A DNA stretch of 64,000 bases from Paraburkholderia monticola (GTDB lineage Bacteria > Pseudomonadota > Gammaproteobacteria > Burkholderiales > Burkholderiaceae). The stretch spans positions 310,001 to 374,000 of the forward strand of contig NZ_LRBG01000012.1 of the NCBI RefSeq assembly GCF_001580545.1, read 5' to 3'. This document shows positions 26,158 through 34,057 of the stretch, one piece after another. Position 1 is the first letter of the stretch; every line of letters starts with the position of its first letter. A model generated the notes under the pieces. The model saw nothing but the letters and a program-made list of their open reading frames with translations, was not told where the DNA came from and ran no database searches. A program made the translations under genes and the position numbers.

Positions 26158-26898
26158 TCAGCCCATATGCAAGCCGCCGTTCAGCGAAAAATCGGCGCCG
26201 GTCGCGAAACCCGATTCTTCCGATGCGAGCCACGCGACGATCGAGCCGATTTCGTCCGGCTGACCAAGGCGGCGCACCGGAATCGTCGCGACGATTTTTT
26301 CCAGCACGTCCGGGCGGATCGCCTTGACCATGTCGGTGCCGATATAGCCCGGCGAGACAGTGTTGACCGTCACGCCCTTGGTCGCCACTTCCTGCGCGAG
26401 CGACATCGAAAAGCCGTGAATGCCGGCCTTCGCGGTCGAGTAGTTGGTCTGGCCGAACTGGCCCTTCTGGCCATTCACCGACGAAATGTTGATCACGCGG
26501 CCAAAGCCACGCTCGACCATGCCGTCGATCACCTGCTTGGTGACGTTGAACAGGCTGGTCAGGTTGGTGTCGATCACCGCCGTCCAGTCTTCGTGCGTCA
26601 TCTTGCGGAATACGACATCGCGCGTGATGCCGGCATTGTTGACCAGCACGTCGATCTCACCGACTTCGGCCTTGACCTTGTCGAACGCGGCCTTGGTCGA
26701 TTCCCAGTCGCCGACGTTGCCCTCGGAGGCGACGAAATCGTAGCCGAGCGCCTTCTGTTCTTCCAGCCACTTCACACGGCGCGGCGAATTCGGGCCGCAG
26801 CCCGCGACCACCTTGAAGCCCTCTTTGTGCAGACGCTGGCAGATGCTGGTGCCGATGCCGCCCATGCCGCCCGTTACGTACGCAATTCGCTGTGTCAT
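26158..26898 (-). CDS. phaB: Acetoacetyl-CoA reductase PhaB
   Basis: A 246-residue short-chain dehydrogenase, the same length as Cupriavidus PhaB. The NADPH-binding motif is VTGGMGGIGTSIC, the catalytic Ser is in NISSVNGQKGQFGQ, and Tyr and Lys are in NYSTAKAG. It reduces acetoacetyl-CoA to (R)-3-hydroxybutyryl-CoA. The ATG at 26898 is preceded by GGAGTGTGG; a longer frame to 27000 is not needed. It is third in the PHB operon, 229 bases after phaA. Confidence 0.97.
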   Translation of the reverse strand: MTQRIAYVTGGMGGIGTSICQRLHKEGFKVVAGCGPNSPRRVKWLEEQKALGYDFVASEGNVGDWESTKAAFDKVKAEVGEIDVLVNNAGITRDVVFRKMTHEDWTAVIDTNLTSLFNVTKQVIDGMVERGFGRVINISSVNGQKGQFGQTNYSTAKAGIHGFSMSLAQEVATKGVTVNTVSPGYIGTDMVKAIRPDVLEKIVATIPVRRLGQPDEIGSIVAWLASEESGFATGADFSLNGGLHMG

Positions 26899-27127
26899 AA
26901 ACCACACTCCGTTATCGTTGTCGAGGCGCCTGCTGGCCGCCCCTTGCCTCGCCTGATGCTGGTTCCCGTTGCCGCCGGGTGACCGACAGGCAACGCGCAC
27001 GGCCGGCGTGAGTCACCTGTAACAGCGCGCCGCAGCGCCGATTGGCGTGCGGCGCGGCCAGATGCCTCCTACCGGCACAAGACTGCGCGCAATCGGTCGC
27101 GAATGCGCGCAGCGTACCCAGCGTACT

Positions 27128-28309
27128 TTAAATGCGCTCGAGCGCGAGCGCGACACCCATGCCGCCGCCGATACACAGCGACGCCAGACCCTTCTTCGCA
27201 TCGCGCTTCTGCATTTCGTGCAGCAGCGTGACGAGAATCCGGCAGCCGGACGCGCCGATCGGGTGGCCGATCGCAATCGCGCCGCCGTTGACGTTGATCT
27301 TCGACGTATCCCAGCCCATCTGCTTGTGCACGGCGAGCGCCTGCGCGGCAAACGCTTCGTTGATTTCCATCAGGTCGAGGTCGGCCGGCGTCCAACCCGC
27401 GCGCTCGAGACAGCGGCGCGAAGCCGGCACCGGGCCCATGCCCATCACCTTCGGATCGACGCCGGCGTTCGCGTACGCCTTGATGCGTGCGAGCGGCGTG
27501 AGGCCGAGCGCTTCCGCCTTCTTCAGCGACATCACGAGCACCGCGGCCGCGCCGTCGTTCAGACCCGATGCGTTCGCCGCCGTGACCGTGCCTTCCTTCG
27601 AGAACGCCGGCTTCAGGCCCGCCAGCGCTTCGGCCGTCACACCGTGGCGCACGAATTCGTCGGTGGCGAAGCGCAGCGGTTCGCCCTTGCGCTGCGGGAT
27701 CTCGACCGGCACGATTTCGTCGTTGAAACGCCCTGCCTTCTGCGCGGCTTCCGCCTTGTTCTGCGACAGCGCCGCGAACGCGTCCTGCTGCTCGCGCGTG
27801 ATGCCGTATTCCTTCGCGACGTTCTCAGCCGTCACGCCCATGTGGTACTGGTTGTAGACGTCCCACAGGCCGTCGACGATCATCGAGTCGATCAGCTTCG
27901 CGTCGCCCATGCGGAAACCGTCGCGCGAACCCGGCAGCACGTGCGGCGCGGCGCTCATGTTTTCCTGCCCGCCTGCCACGACGATGTCCGCGTCACCAGC
28001 GATGATCGCGTTGGCCGCGAGCATCACGGCCTTCAGACCGGAACCGCAGACCTTGTTGATCGTCATGCCCGGCACGGCCGACGGCAAGCCCGCCTTGATC
28101 AGCGCCTGACGCGCGGGGTTCTGACCGGAGCCCGCCGTCAGCACCTGACCCAGAATCACCTCGCTCACCTGCTCCGGCTTCACGCCTGCCCGTTCGAGCA
28201 CGGCGCGCACCGCCACCGCACCGAGTTCAGGCGCGGCAATCTTGGCCAGCGACCCACCAAACTTGCCCACTGCAGTACGAGCGGCCGATACGATCACAAC
28301 ATCAGTCAT
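27128..28309 (-). CDS. phaA: Acetyl-CoA acetyltransferase PhaA
   Basis: A 393-residue thiolase condensing two acetyl-CoA to acetoacetyl-CoA. The nucleophile Cys lies in INKVCGSGLKAVMLAAN; the His is in GHPIGASGC and the acid/base Cys in CIGGGMG. The ATG at 28309 was chosen over the in-frame ATG at 28315 because GGAGG sits 8 bases before it and gives the MTDVVIVSAARTAVG start known from Cupriavidus PhaA, also 393 residues. It follows phaC by 198 bases. Confidence 0.97.
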   Translation of the reverse strand: MTDVVIVSAARTAVGKFGGSLAKIAAPELGAVAVRAVLERAGVKPEQVSEVILGQVLTAGSGQNPARQALIKAGLPSAVPGMTINKVCGSGLKAVMLAANAIIAGDADIVVAGGQENMSAAPHVLPGSRDGFRMGDAKLIDSMIVDGLWDVYNQYHMGVTAENVAKEYGITREQQDAFAALSQNKAEAAQKAGRFNDEIVPVEIPQRKGEPLRFATDEFVRHGVTAEALAGLKPAFSKEGTVTAANASGLNDGAAAVLVMSLKKAEALGLTPLARIKAYANAGVDPKVMGMGPVPASRRCLERAGWTPADLDLMEINEAFAAQALAVHKQMGWDTSKINVNGGAIAIGHPIGASGCRILVTLLHEMQKRDAKKGLASLCIGGGMGVALALERI

Positions 28310-28364
28310 TTCCATATCCTCCGGGCATCCCGGCCAACTGCGCCGCAGCCCGTTACGTTAAAAA

Positions 28365-28385
28365 TTGCGTTGCAACTTGCGTTGC
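28365..28385. repeat. Direct repeat in the phaC-phaA gap
   Basis: TTGCGTTGC occurs at 28365-28373 and again at 28377-28385, with GTTGCAAC dyad symmetry between them. It lies about 56 bases upstream of phaA and might be a regulatory site such as a PhaR operator. Confidence 0.35.
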
Positions 28386-28507
28386 CCACACGCCTTCATC
28401 AACCAGACGCTCATTCACCAGCCAAACATCAATGCTCTTGCCGACCGCGCACGCCAGCCAACCTCGACAGCAACGTCGAACGCGCGCGACCAGCCTGTAC
28501 GTTAAAC

Positions 28508-30427
28508 CTATTCGCGCTGCCGCACGTAGCGGCCCGGCGCCGGCTCGATGACCGGGAATTCGTCGGAGCCCAGCGTGGCGCGCGGCTTCACTTTCTTGCC
28601 ACCGTACTGATCGAGCCACTCGGTCCATTCGGGCCACCAGCTGCCCGGCACTTCGGTCGACGCGCCGAACCATTCGTCCGCGCTTTCGGGCAGCGTCTTC
28701 GCGTCGGTCTCGAGCTTCCAGAAGCTGCGCTTTTTCTTCGCGGGCGGATTGATCACACCGGCGATATGACCCGATGCGCCGAGCACGAACTTCAGCGGCC
28801 CGCTGAGCAGCGGCACCGACGCATACGCGGTTTGCCACGGCACGATATGGTCTTCGCGCGAACCATAAATGAAAGTCGGCACGTCGATCTTCGACAGATC
28901 GACCGGCTCGCCGCAGGTGGTCAGCGCACCCGGCTCGCGCAGCTTGTTCTCCAGATACGTATTGCGCAGATACCAGACGTACATCGGACCCGGCACGCTG
29001 GTCGAATCGCTGTTCCAGTACAGCAGGTCGAACGGCACCGGCGTGCGGCCCTTCAGGTAGTTGTCGACGACGTAGTTCCACACGAGATCGTTCGGGCGCA
29101 GGAACGAGAACGTGTTCGCGAACTCGATACCGCGCATCAGCCCCGGCGGCGTACCGTTCTTGCCGCCGATGGTCTGCTCGCGCATCTGCACATGCGCCTC
29201 GTCGACGAACACGTCGAGCACGCCGGTGTCGCAGAAGTCGAGCATCGCGGTGAGCAGCGTCATCGAAGCGGCCGGATGTTCGCCGCGCGCCGCGGCCACT
29301 GCGAGCGCGGTGGCGAGGATCGTGCCGCCGATACAGAAGCCGAGCGTATTGATCTGCTCGCGGCCGCTGATCTTGCGCACGGTGTCGATCGCGGCGAGCA
29401 CGCCGTCGCCGATGTAGTCGTCCCACGTCTTGTGCGCGATCGACTGATCCGCGTTGCGCCAGGAAATCAGGAACACTTGATGGCCCGAGTCGAGCCCGTG
29501 CGCGACGAGCGAGTTTTCCGGCTGCAGGTCGAGAATGTAGTACTTGTTGATGCACGGCGGCACGATCAGAAGCGGCCGCTCGCGCACGGTCGGCGTGCGC
29601 GGCTTGTACTGGATCAGCTGCAGCAGATCGTTCTCGAACACGACCGAGCCTTCGGTGTTCGCGAGGTTCTCGCCGACCGCGAAACGCGATTCGTCGGTCT
29701 GGGAAATCTTGCCGCGCTGCATGTCGCCGAGCAGGTTCATCACGCCCTGGCGCAGGCTCTCGCCCTTGCTGTCGAGCAGCGTTTTCTGGGCTTCGGGATT
29801 CAGTGCGAAGAAGTTGCTCGGGGAGGCCGCCGCGGTCCACTGCTGAATCGCGAAGCGAATGCGCTCGCGAGTTTTCGGCGCGGTGTCGAGCGCGTCGACC
29901 ATCTGCTGCAGATACCGCGCGTTCAGCAGATACCATGCGGCCGTGAACGCATAGGCCGGCGCCGCGCTCCAGGCGTCCGCGCTAAAGCGCCGGTCCTTGA
30001 GCTCGGGCGCCTTGATGGCCGACGTGGTGGCCTGCTGGATCAGATCCATCGCCTCGCGCGAATAGTCGGTCTGCAGCTTCTGCAAACGCTCGGGCGGAAT
30101 CGCGGCGGTGGGAATGTTCAGCCCGGACAACGACGGCAGCGACGGTAGCGCGCCAGCGGCCAGCTTGCTGAAGTCGGGCATGCCGGGGAACGACGGCATT
30201 TGCGGGAAGCCCGCCGCCATCTGCGCGAGGTCCGGCATCTGCGGTATTGAGGGCACCTGGAACGCTGCGCCGTCGGGCGGCACACCGAACGAACGCCATG
30301 CGTTCATCCAGGCGTCGAGAAATTGCTGCATGCCTGCGGCCGACGTTGCGCCGCTGGTACCGGCCTGCTGCGTTTGCTCCTTCGAGGAGTCCGTGCTGGG
30401 GGAAGCTGAGGAATGAGATGCTGCCAT
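28508..30427 (-). CDS. phaC: Class I polyhydroxyalkanoate synthase PhaC
   Basis: A 639-residue synthase that polymerises (R)-3-hydroxyacyl-CoA. The catalytic Cys replaces Ser in the lipase-like box GFCIGG; the Asp is in SREDHIVPW and the His in GASGHIAGVINPP. The N-terminal 110 residues are Met/Pro-rich with repeated PQMP and PSFPGMP, a region that is variable in the family. The ATG at 30427 is chosen because the upstream 48 in-frame residues have no family similarity and lie in the promoter region. It is the first gene of phaC-phaA-phaB-phaR. Confidence 0.97.
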   Translation of the reverse strand: MAASHSSASPSTDSSKEQTQQAGTSGATSAAGMQQFLDAWMNAWRSFGVPPDGAAFQVPSIPQMPDLAQMAAGFPQMPSFPGMPDFSKLAAGALPSLPSLSGLNIPTAAIPPERLQKLQTDYSREAMDLIQQATTSAIKAPELKDRRFSADAWSAAPAYAFTAAWYLLNARYLQQMVDALDTAPKTRERIRFAIQQWTAAASPSNFFALNPEAQKTLLDSKGESLRQGVMNLLGDMQRGKISQTDESRFAVGENLANTEGSVVFENDLLQLIQYKPRTPTVRERPLLIVPPCINKYYILDLQPENSLVAHGLDSGHQVFLISWRNADQSIAHKTWDDYIGDGVLAAIDTVRKISGREQINTLGFCIGGTILATALAVAAARGEHPAASMTLLTAMLDFCDTGVLDVFVDEAHVQMREQTIGGKNGTPPGLMRGIEFANTFSFLRPNDLVWNYVVDNYLKGRTPVPFDLLYWNSDSTSVPGPMYVWYLRNTYLENKLREPGALTTCGEPVDLSKIDVPTFIYGSREDHIVPWQTAYASVPLLSGPLKFVLGASGHIAGVINPPAKKKRSFWKLETDAKTLPESADEWFGASTEVPGSWWPEWTEWLDQYGGKKVKPRATLGSDEFPVIEPAPGRYVRQRE

Positions 30428-30546
30428 GCCTGCTTTTGACCGGTAAGTCCTTGCGGACGGGTTGAGAGGCAGGATCGTGCGCACGTAGCGGTTGCTTGCG
30501 ACTTCGTCACGCCCTGTCCCATGTACGAGAGGAGCTTGGGAGGAAC

Positions 30547-30576
30547 ATTCTTGCTCCCCATCACAAGGCATGTCAA
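30547..30576 (-). promoter_or_regulatory. phaC promoter (-35 and -10)
   Basis: On the minus strand, TTGACA (30571-30576) and AAGAAT (30547-30552) are separated by 18 bases. The Cupriavidus phaC promoter, as I recall it, is TTGACA with AACAAT at the same spacing. The predicted leader is about 110 bases. Confidence 0.65.
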
Positions 30577-30600
30577 TGCTTGTTCCCGATTTTGCCGCAG

Positions 30601-30638
30601 TGCGATAGTTTTTTAATTATCGTTTTCCCTGTATCGCA
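30601..30638. repeat. Inverted repeat upstream of the phaC promoter
   Basis: TGCGATA at 30601-30607 and TATCGCA at 30632-30638 are perfect complements, 24 AT-rich bases apart. They lie just upstream of the phaC -35 hexamer, where an activator or a bent-DNA site would sit. Confidence 0.45.
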
Positions 30639-30936
30639 ATTCGTGCTTTTACGAGTCAAATGATTCGTACTGCAAGCAAATCAAAAACTCCCATCATGCA
30701 TGGGATTTAAGCATATTTATTGGTTGGGCCGCCCACAGTGCCGGCGGCCGATTCAGGCTATGAACGGGGCTTCCGGCAGCGCAACAAAAAAATTGCCGGG
30801 AAGGCCAGCGGACAAGCGTCCGACGCCCTACCCGGCTTGCGCTCCAAAAATCGCGAAACGGCGCTTATACGCTCAAAATAAAACCACCGTTCGATTTTTA
30901 AACGTCTGACGAGATGCGATCGCGCGCGATGCCGAA

Positions 30937-31800
30937 TTAATCGGCCATGGTTTGCGCCTGTTGATCGATCCAGATCAACGCGGCCATGCGACCGGTTTCG
31001 CGATCACGGCGATATGAATAAAAACGCTCGCGCAGCGTGACCGTGCACAAATCCCCGCCGCTGATATGCGCGAGGCCGAGCCGCTGCAGGCGCAAGCGGG
31101 CGAGCGCGGGCAGATCGGCGAGATATTTGGCGGCATTGCCGGGATGCGCGACGAACGCACGGGCGGTCGCATCGCGTTGTGCGTCGTCGACAGTCGTCAT
31201 GAACGCGTCACGCACGTCTGGTCCGACCTCGAAGGTGCTGGGGCCGATCGACGGTCCGAGGTACGCATGCAGTTCGCTCGCCTGCACGCCCGCCAGGGCC
31301 GCGACGCGCGCGGCGGTCTGCTCGACGATGCCCGCCGCGAGTCCGCGCCAGCCGGCGTGCGCGGCGCCGACCGCCCGCCCCGCTTCGTCGCACAACAGCA
31401 CCGGCATGCAATCGGCGACCATCACGACGCAGGCGATGCCCGCGCGATCGGTGACGCTCGCGTCGGCGCGCGCCGGCGTGCCGTGCTCGCGCGCGTGCGC
31501 GAGCGCGTCCTCGGCGCGCACGATGCCAGCGCCATGGATCTGTTCGAGCCATGCGGCCTCTCGAACCCCGGCGAGCGCGAGGAGCCGTGCGCGATTGCTC
31601 GCGACCGCGGCGGGGTCGTCGCCGGTTTTCATGCCCAGATTCAGACCGCCGGGCTGGTCAGCGCCGTCGCGCCAACGGCCGAACGGCGCGTCGCTGACGC
31701 CGCCATCGCGCGTGGTCACGAGCGCGCGCACGCGCGGCGACACGTTCCATGCGGGTTGCACGACATCGGCAAAACCCAGCTCCGGCAGATTCGTGCTCAT
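30937..31800 (-). CDS. pgeF: Multicopper-oxidase-like purine nucleoside phosphorylase (YfiH/PgeF)
   Basis: A 287-residue DUF152/YlmD-fold protein. Key metal-site residues are in EQIHGAGIV, VVMVADCMPVLL and AAHAGWRGLAAGI (His, Cys, His). Family members have been described as laccase-like, as purine nucleoside phosphorylase or adenosine deaminase, and as cell-wall editing factors, so the physiological role is unsettled. The start overlaps the rluD stop by four bases (ATGA), a pairing found widely in bacteria. Confidence 0.9.
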   Translation of the reverse strand: MSTNLPELGFADVVQPAWNVSPRVRALVTTRDGGVSDAPFGRWRDGADQPGGLNLGMKTGDDPAAVASNRARLLALAGVREAAWLEQIHGAGIVRAEDALAHAREHGTPARADASVTDRAGIACVVMVADCMPVLLCDEAGRAVGAAHAGWRGLAAGIVEQTAARVAALAGVQASELHAYLGPSIGPSTFEVGPDVRDAFMTTVDDAQRDATARAFVAHPGNAAKYLADLPALARLRLQRLGLAHISGGDLCTVTLRERFYSYRRDRETGRMAALIWIDQQAQTMAD

Positions 31801-33065
31801 GCCTGATCGTCCTCGTCGTGGTCGTCGTGGTCGTCGTGGTCGCTGCCTTCATCGTAGGCGGCGTCGTCGAACGATGCATCGTAGTCCTCATCCTCGCCGT
31901 ACCCGTCGTCGAACTCGCCCGTGTCGTCGCGCCCCAGACCGAGCGCCGCCGACAACGCCTCGATATCGGCCGGCACGTCGGCGCGCCATTGCATCGAGCG
32001 GCCGGTCTTCGGATGGATCAGCCCGAGCCGCCACGCATGCAGCGCCTGGCGCGCGAAGCCGTCCGGCAGCGGCGTGACCGAGCGCTTGCCGCGCGCGCGT
32101 CCATACACGGGATCGCCGAGCAGCGGATGGCCGATATGCGCGCAATGCACGCGAATCTGATGCGTGCGCCCCGTCTCCAGATCGCAGTGAATCGCGGTAA
32201 CCGGCTGCCGCTGCCAGATCGCCGAGGCGACGCGCCGGAAATGCGTGCGCGCCGGCTTGCCGGCCGCGCCCGTCACCACGGCCATGCGCGTGCGCTCGCG
32301 CGGATCGCGGCCGACCGGCGCGTCGATCGTGCCTTCGTCGGGCATGTTGCCCCACACGAGCGCGAGATAGCGGCGCTTCACCGTGCGCGCCTGCAACTGC
32401 CGCACGAGGTCGGTCTGCGCCTCGAGCGTGCGCGCGACCACCATCAGCCCCGAGGTCTCCTTGTCGAGCCGATGCACGATGCCCGCGCGCGGCAGACCGG
32501 CCGCCGCCTCGCCGTAGCGGTGCAGCAGACCGTTCAGCACGGTGCCGCTCCAGTTGCCGGCGGCCGGATGCACGACCATGCCGGCCGGCTTGTTGATGAC
32601 GACGAGCGTGTCGTCCTCGTAGACGATGTCGAGCGGTACCGGCTCGGGCGTGAAGGCGAGCTGCTCGGGCAGCAGATCCGGCACGAGCTCGATCGTGGCG
32701 CCAAGCGGCACCGGCTGGCGGATCTTCGCGGGCTTGCCGTCGACCCGCACCCGCTGCGCCTCGATCCAGCTTTGCAGACGGCTGCGCGAGAACTCCGGGA
32801 ATACCTTCGCGAGCACCTTGTCGAGCCGCTCGCCGGCAAGTTCGTCGGGTACGACGACGCTGCGCGGCGTTTCGTCGGCCGGGCGCACGGGCACGGGCGC
32901 CGTCTGGGCCGCAGAGCCTTGCGGACTGCCTGCGGCGAGCGCGTCGCCGGCGAAATCGTCGTCGAGGGAATCGACGCCCGACGCGTCGGCGGGATCGGCG
33001 CTTACGCTATAATCTTCGTTGCTATTCCCGGCGCCTGCGGTGCCTGGATTATTTGAGCGGGTCAT
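31797..33065 (-). CDS. rluD: 23S rRNA pseudouridine synthase RluD
   Basis: A 422-residue RluA-family enzyme that makes pseudouridines in helix 69 of 23S rRNA. It has an S4 RNA-binding domain (GERLDKVLAKVFPEFSRSRL) and the catalytic motif HRLDKETSGLMV with the active Asp. Two features exceed the usual length: a 65-residue acidic N-terminal extension and a strongly acidic C-terminal tail of about 45 residues with repeated DHD units. pgeF overlaps its stop. bamD starts only 38 bases from its start codon in the other direction. Confidence 0.95.
   Translation of the reverse strand: MTRSNNPGTAGAGNSNEDYSVSADPADASGVDSLDDDFAGDALAAGSPQGSAAQTAPVPVRPADETPRSVVVPDELAGERLDKVLAKVFPEFSRSRLQSWIEAQRVRVDGKPAKIRQPVPLGATIELVPDLLPEQLAFTPEPVPLDIVYEDDTLVVINKPAGMVVHPAAGNWSGTVLNGLLHRYGEAAAGLPRAGIVHRLDKETSGLMVVARTLEAQTDLVRQLQARTVKRRYLALVWGNMPDEGTIDAPVGRDPRERTRMAVVTGAAGKPARTHFRRVASAIWQRQPVTAIHCDLETGRTHQIRVHCAHIGHPLLGDPVYGRARGKRSVTPLPDGFARQALHAWRLGLIHPKTGRSMQWRADVPADIEALSAALGLGRDDTGEFDDGYGEDEDYDASFDDAAYDEGSDHDDHDDHDEDDQA
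31815..31841. repeat. Three tandem 9-bp repeats inside the rluD tail
   Basis: GTCGTGGTC is repeated exactly three times in frame, coding on the minus strand for repeated Asp-His-Asp. Copy number could vary without a frameshift. Confidence 0.85.
33008..33013 (+). promoter_or_regulatory. Perfect -10 box for bamD inside rluD
   Basis: TATAAT lies 91 bases before the bamD start, within the first codons of rluD on the other strand. No strong -35 hexamer is seen at 17 bases. The short divergent gap leaves no room for a bamD promoter elsewhere. Confidence 0.5.
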
Positions 33066-33103
33066 TGAGTCTGGGTCACCTGGACGTAAAGCTAGACTGG
33101 AAA

Positions 33104-33964
33104 ATGCGAGCCTTGAACACCATCACTGAAGCGGCGATCAATTTGGCGGCCATCAAGAAGGCGGCCCGGAAAGTGGCCGGATACGTTGCGTGCGCCGCGG
33201 CCGTCGTCGCTGTTGCGGCTTGCCACGGCCTGCCGGAGAAGACCGACGAAACGGCCACGTGGGCCAACAACAAATTATATACGGAGGCGAACGACGCCCT
33301 GACCGGTGGTGACTGGGGCAAGTGCGCGAAGTATTTCGAGCAGCTCGAGGGCCGCGACCCGTTCGGCCACTTCGCCCAGCAGGCGCAGATCAACGTCGCG
33401 TACTGCAACTGGAAAGACAACGAAGACGCCGCCGCCGACCAGGCCATCGACCGCTTCATCCAGCTGCACCCGGATCACCCGGACATCGCCTACGCGTACT
33501 ACCTGAAGGGCATGATCCACTTCAACGACGACCTCGGTCTGTTCGGCCGCTTCTCGGGCCAGGACATGAGCGAGCGCGATCCGAAGTCGCTGCGCGAGTC
33601 GTATGACGCGTTCAAGGTCGTGGTGGACCGCTTCCCGAACAGCAAGTACGCACCGGACGCCGCGCAGCGCATGCGCTACATCGTCAACGCGCTCGCGTCG
33701 CACGAAGTCCACACCGCGGACTACTACTATCGCCGCGGCGCCTATGTCGCCGCGATCAACCGCGCGCAGCTCGCCTTGCGCGAGTACAAGAACGCGCCGG
33801 CCATCGAAGACGCGCTGCACATCATGATCCTGTCGTACGAAAGGCTGGGCAACCAGCAACTCGCCGACGACGCACGTCGCGTGCTGGCCGGCACCTTCCC
33901 CGACAGCCCGTACGTCACCGGCCGCGCACGGCCCGGCACGCAGAAGTCGTGGTGGCAGTTCTGA
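33104..33964 (+). CDS. bamD: Outer membrane assembly lipoprotein BamD
   Basis: A 286-residue lipoprotein of the BAM complex that inserts outer-membrane beta barrels. The lipobox is VAVAAC with the lipidated Cys40; the N-region before it is long, so a later start might be used. The mature part carries tetratricopeptide-like repeats (ALTGGDWGKCAKYFEQLEGR, AIDRFIQLHPDHPDIAYAYY, SYDAFKVVVDRFPNSKYAPD). It is divergent from rluD, as in many proteobacteria, and followed by a strong terminator. Confidence 0.94.
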   Translation: MRALNTITEAAINLAAIKKAARKVAGYVACAAAVVAVAACHGLPEKTDETATWANNKLYTEANDALTGGDWGKCAKYFEQLEGRDPFGHFAQQAQINVAYCNWKDNEDAAADQAIDRFIQLHPDHPDIAYAYYLKGMIHFNDDLGLFGRFSGQDMSERDPKSLRESYDAFKVVVDRFPNSKYAPDAAQRMRYIVNALASHEVHTADYYYRRGAYVAAINRAQLALREYKNAPAIEDALHIMILSYERLGNQQLADDARRVLAGTFPDSPYVTGRARPGTQKSWWQF

Positions 33965-34003
33965 CGCCCCACGCGCCGACGGCACGCTGAGCGTCGTCTG
34001 AAA

Positions 34004-34042
34004 ACAAAAACGCCACGACCTCGGTCGTGGCGTTTTTGTTTA
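34004..34042. terminator. Bidirectional terminator between bamD and rlmD
   Basis: A 12-bp stem, AACGCCACGACC with GGTCGTGGCGTT, has a 2-base loop, an A-rich left flank and a T-rich right flank. It can end bamD transcription rightward and rlmD transcription leftward. Confidence 0.93.
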
Positions 34043-34057
34043 TGCGCGCCGCGAGAC

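Larger units (their letters stand above)
30428..30936. other. AT-rich intergenic region upstream of phaC
   Basis: A 509-base non-coding stretch between pgeF and phaC. It holds a promoter-like element for phaC at 30547-30576 and inverted repeats at 30601-30638. The part from about 30590 to 30700 is markedly AT-rich. A 69-codon frame at 30700-30909 has no ribosome binding site and is not called a gene. Confidence 0.6.

Noticed and set aside
25226..26263. A 345-codon plus-strand frame starting within the 10-bp repeats
   Set aside because: It runs antisense to phaR, which has full family motifs; it stays open only because the repeat unit and the antisense strand lack stops.
27047..30148. A 1033-codon open frame on the plus strand across the PHB operon
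   Set aside because: It is antisense to phaA and phaC, is Arg/His/Ala-rich as expected for the complement of high-GC codons, and has no domain similarity or ribosome binding site.
30700..30909. A 69-codon frame in the phaC upstream region
   Set aside because: There is no ribosome binding site, composition is irregular and basic, and no family is recognisable.
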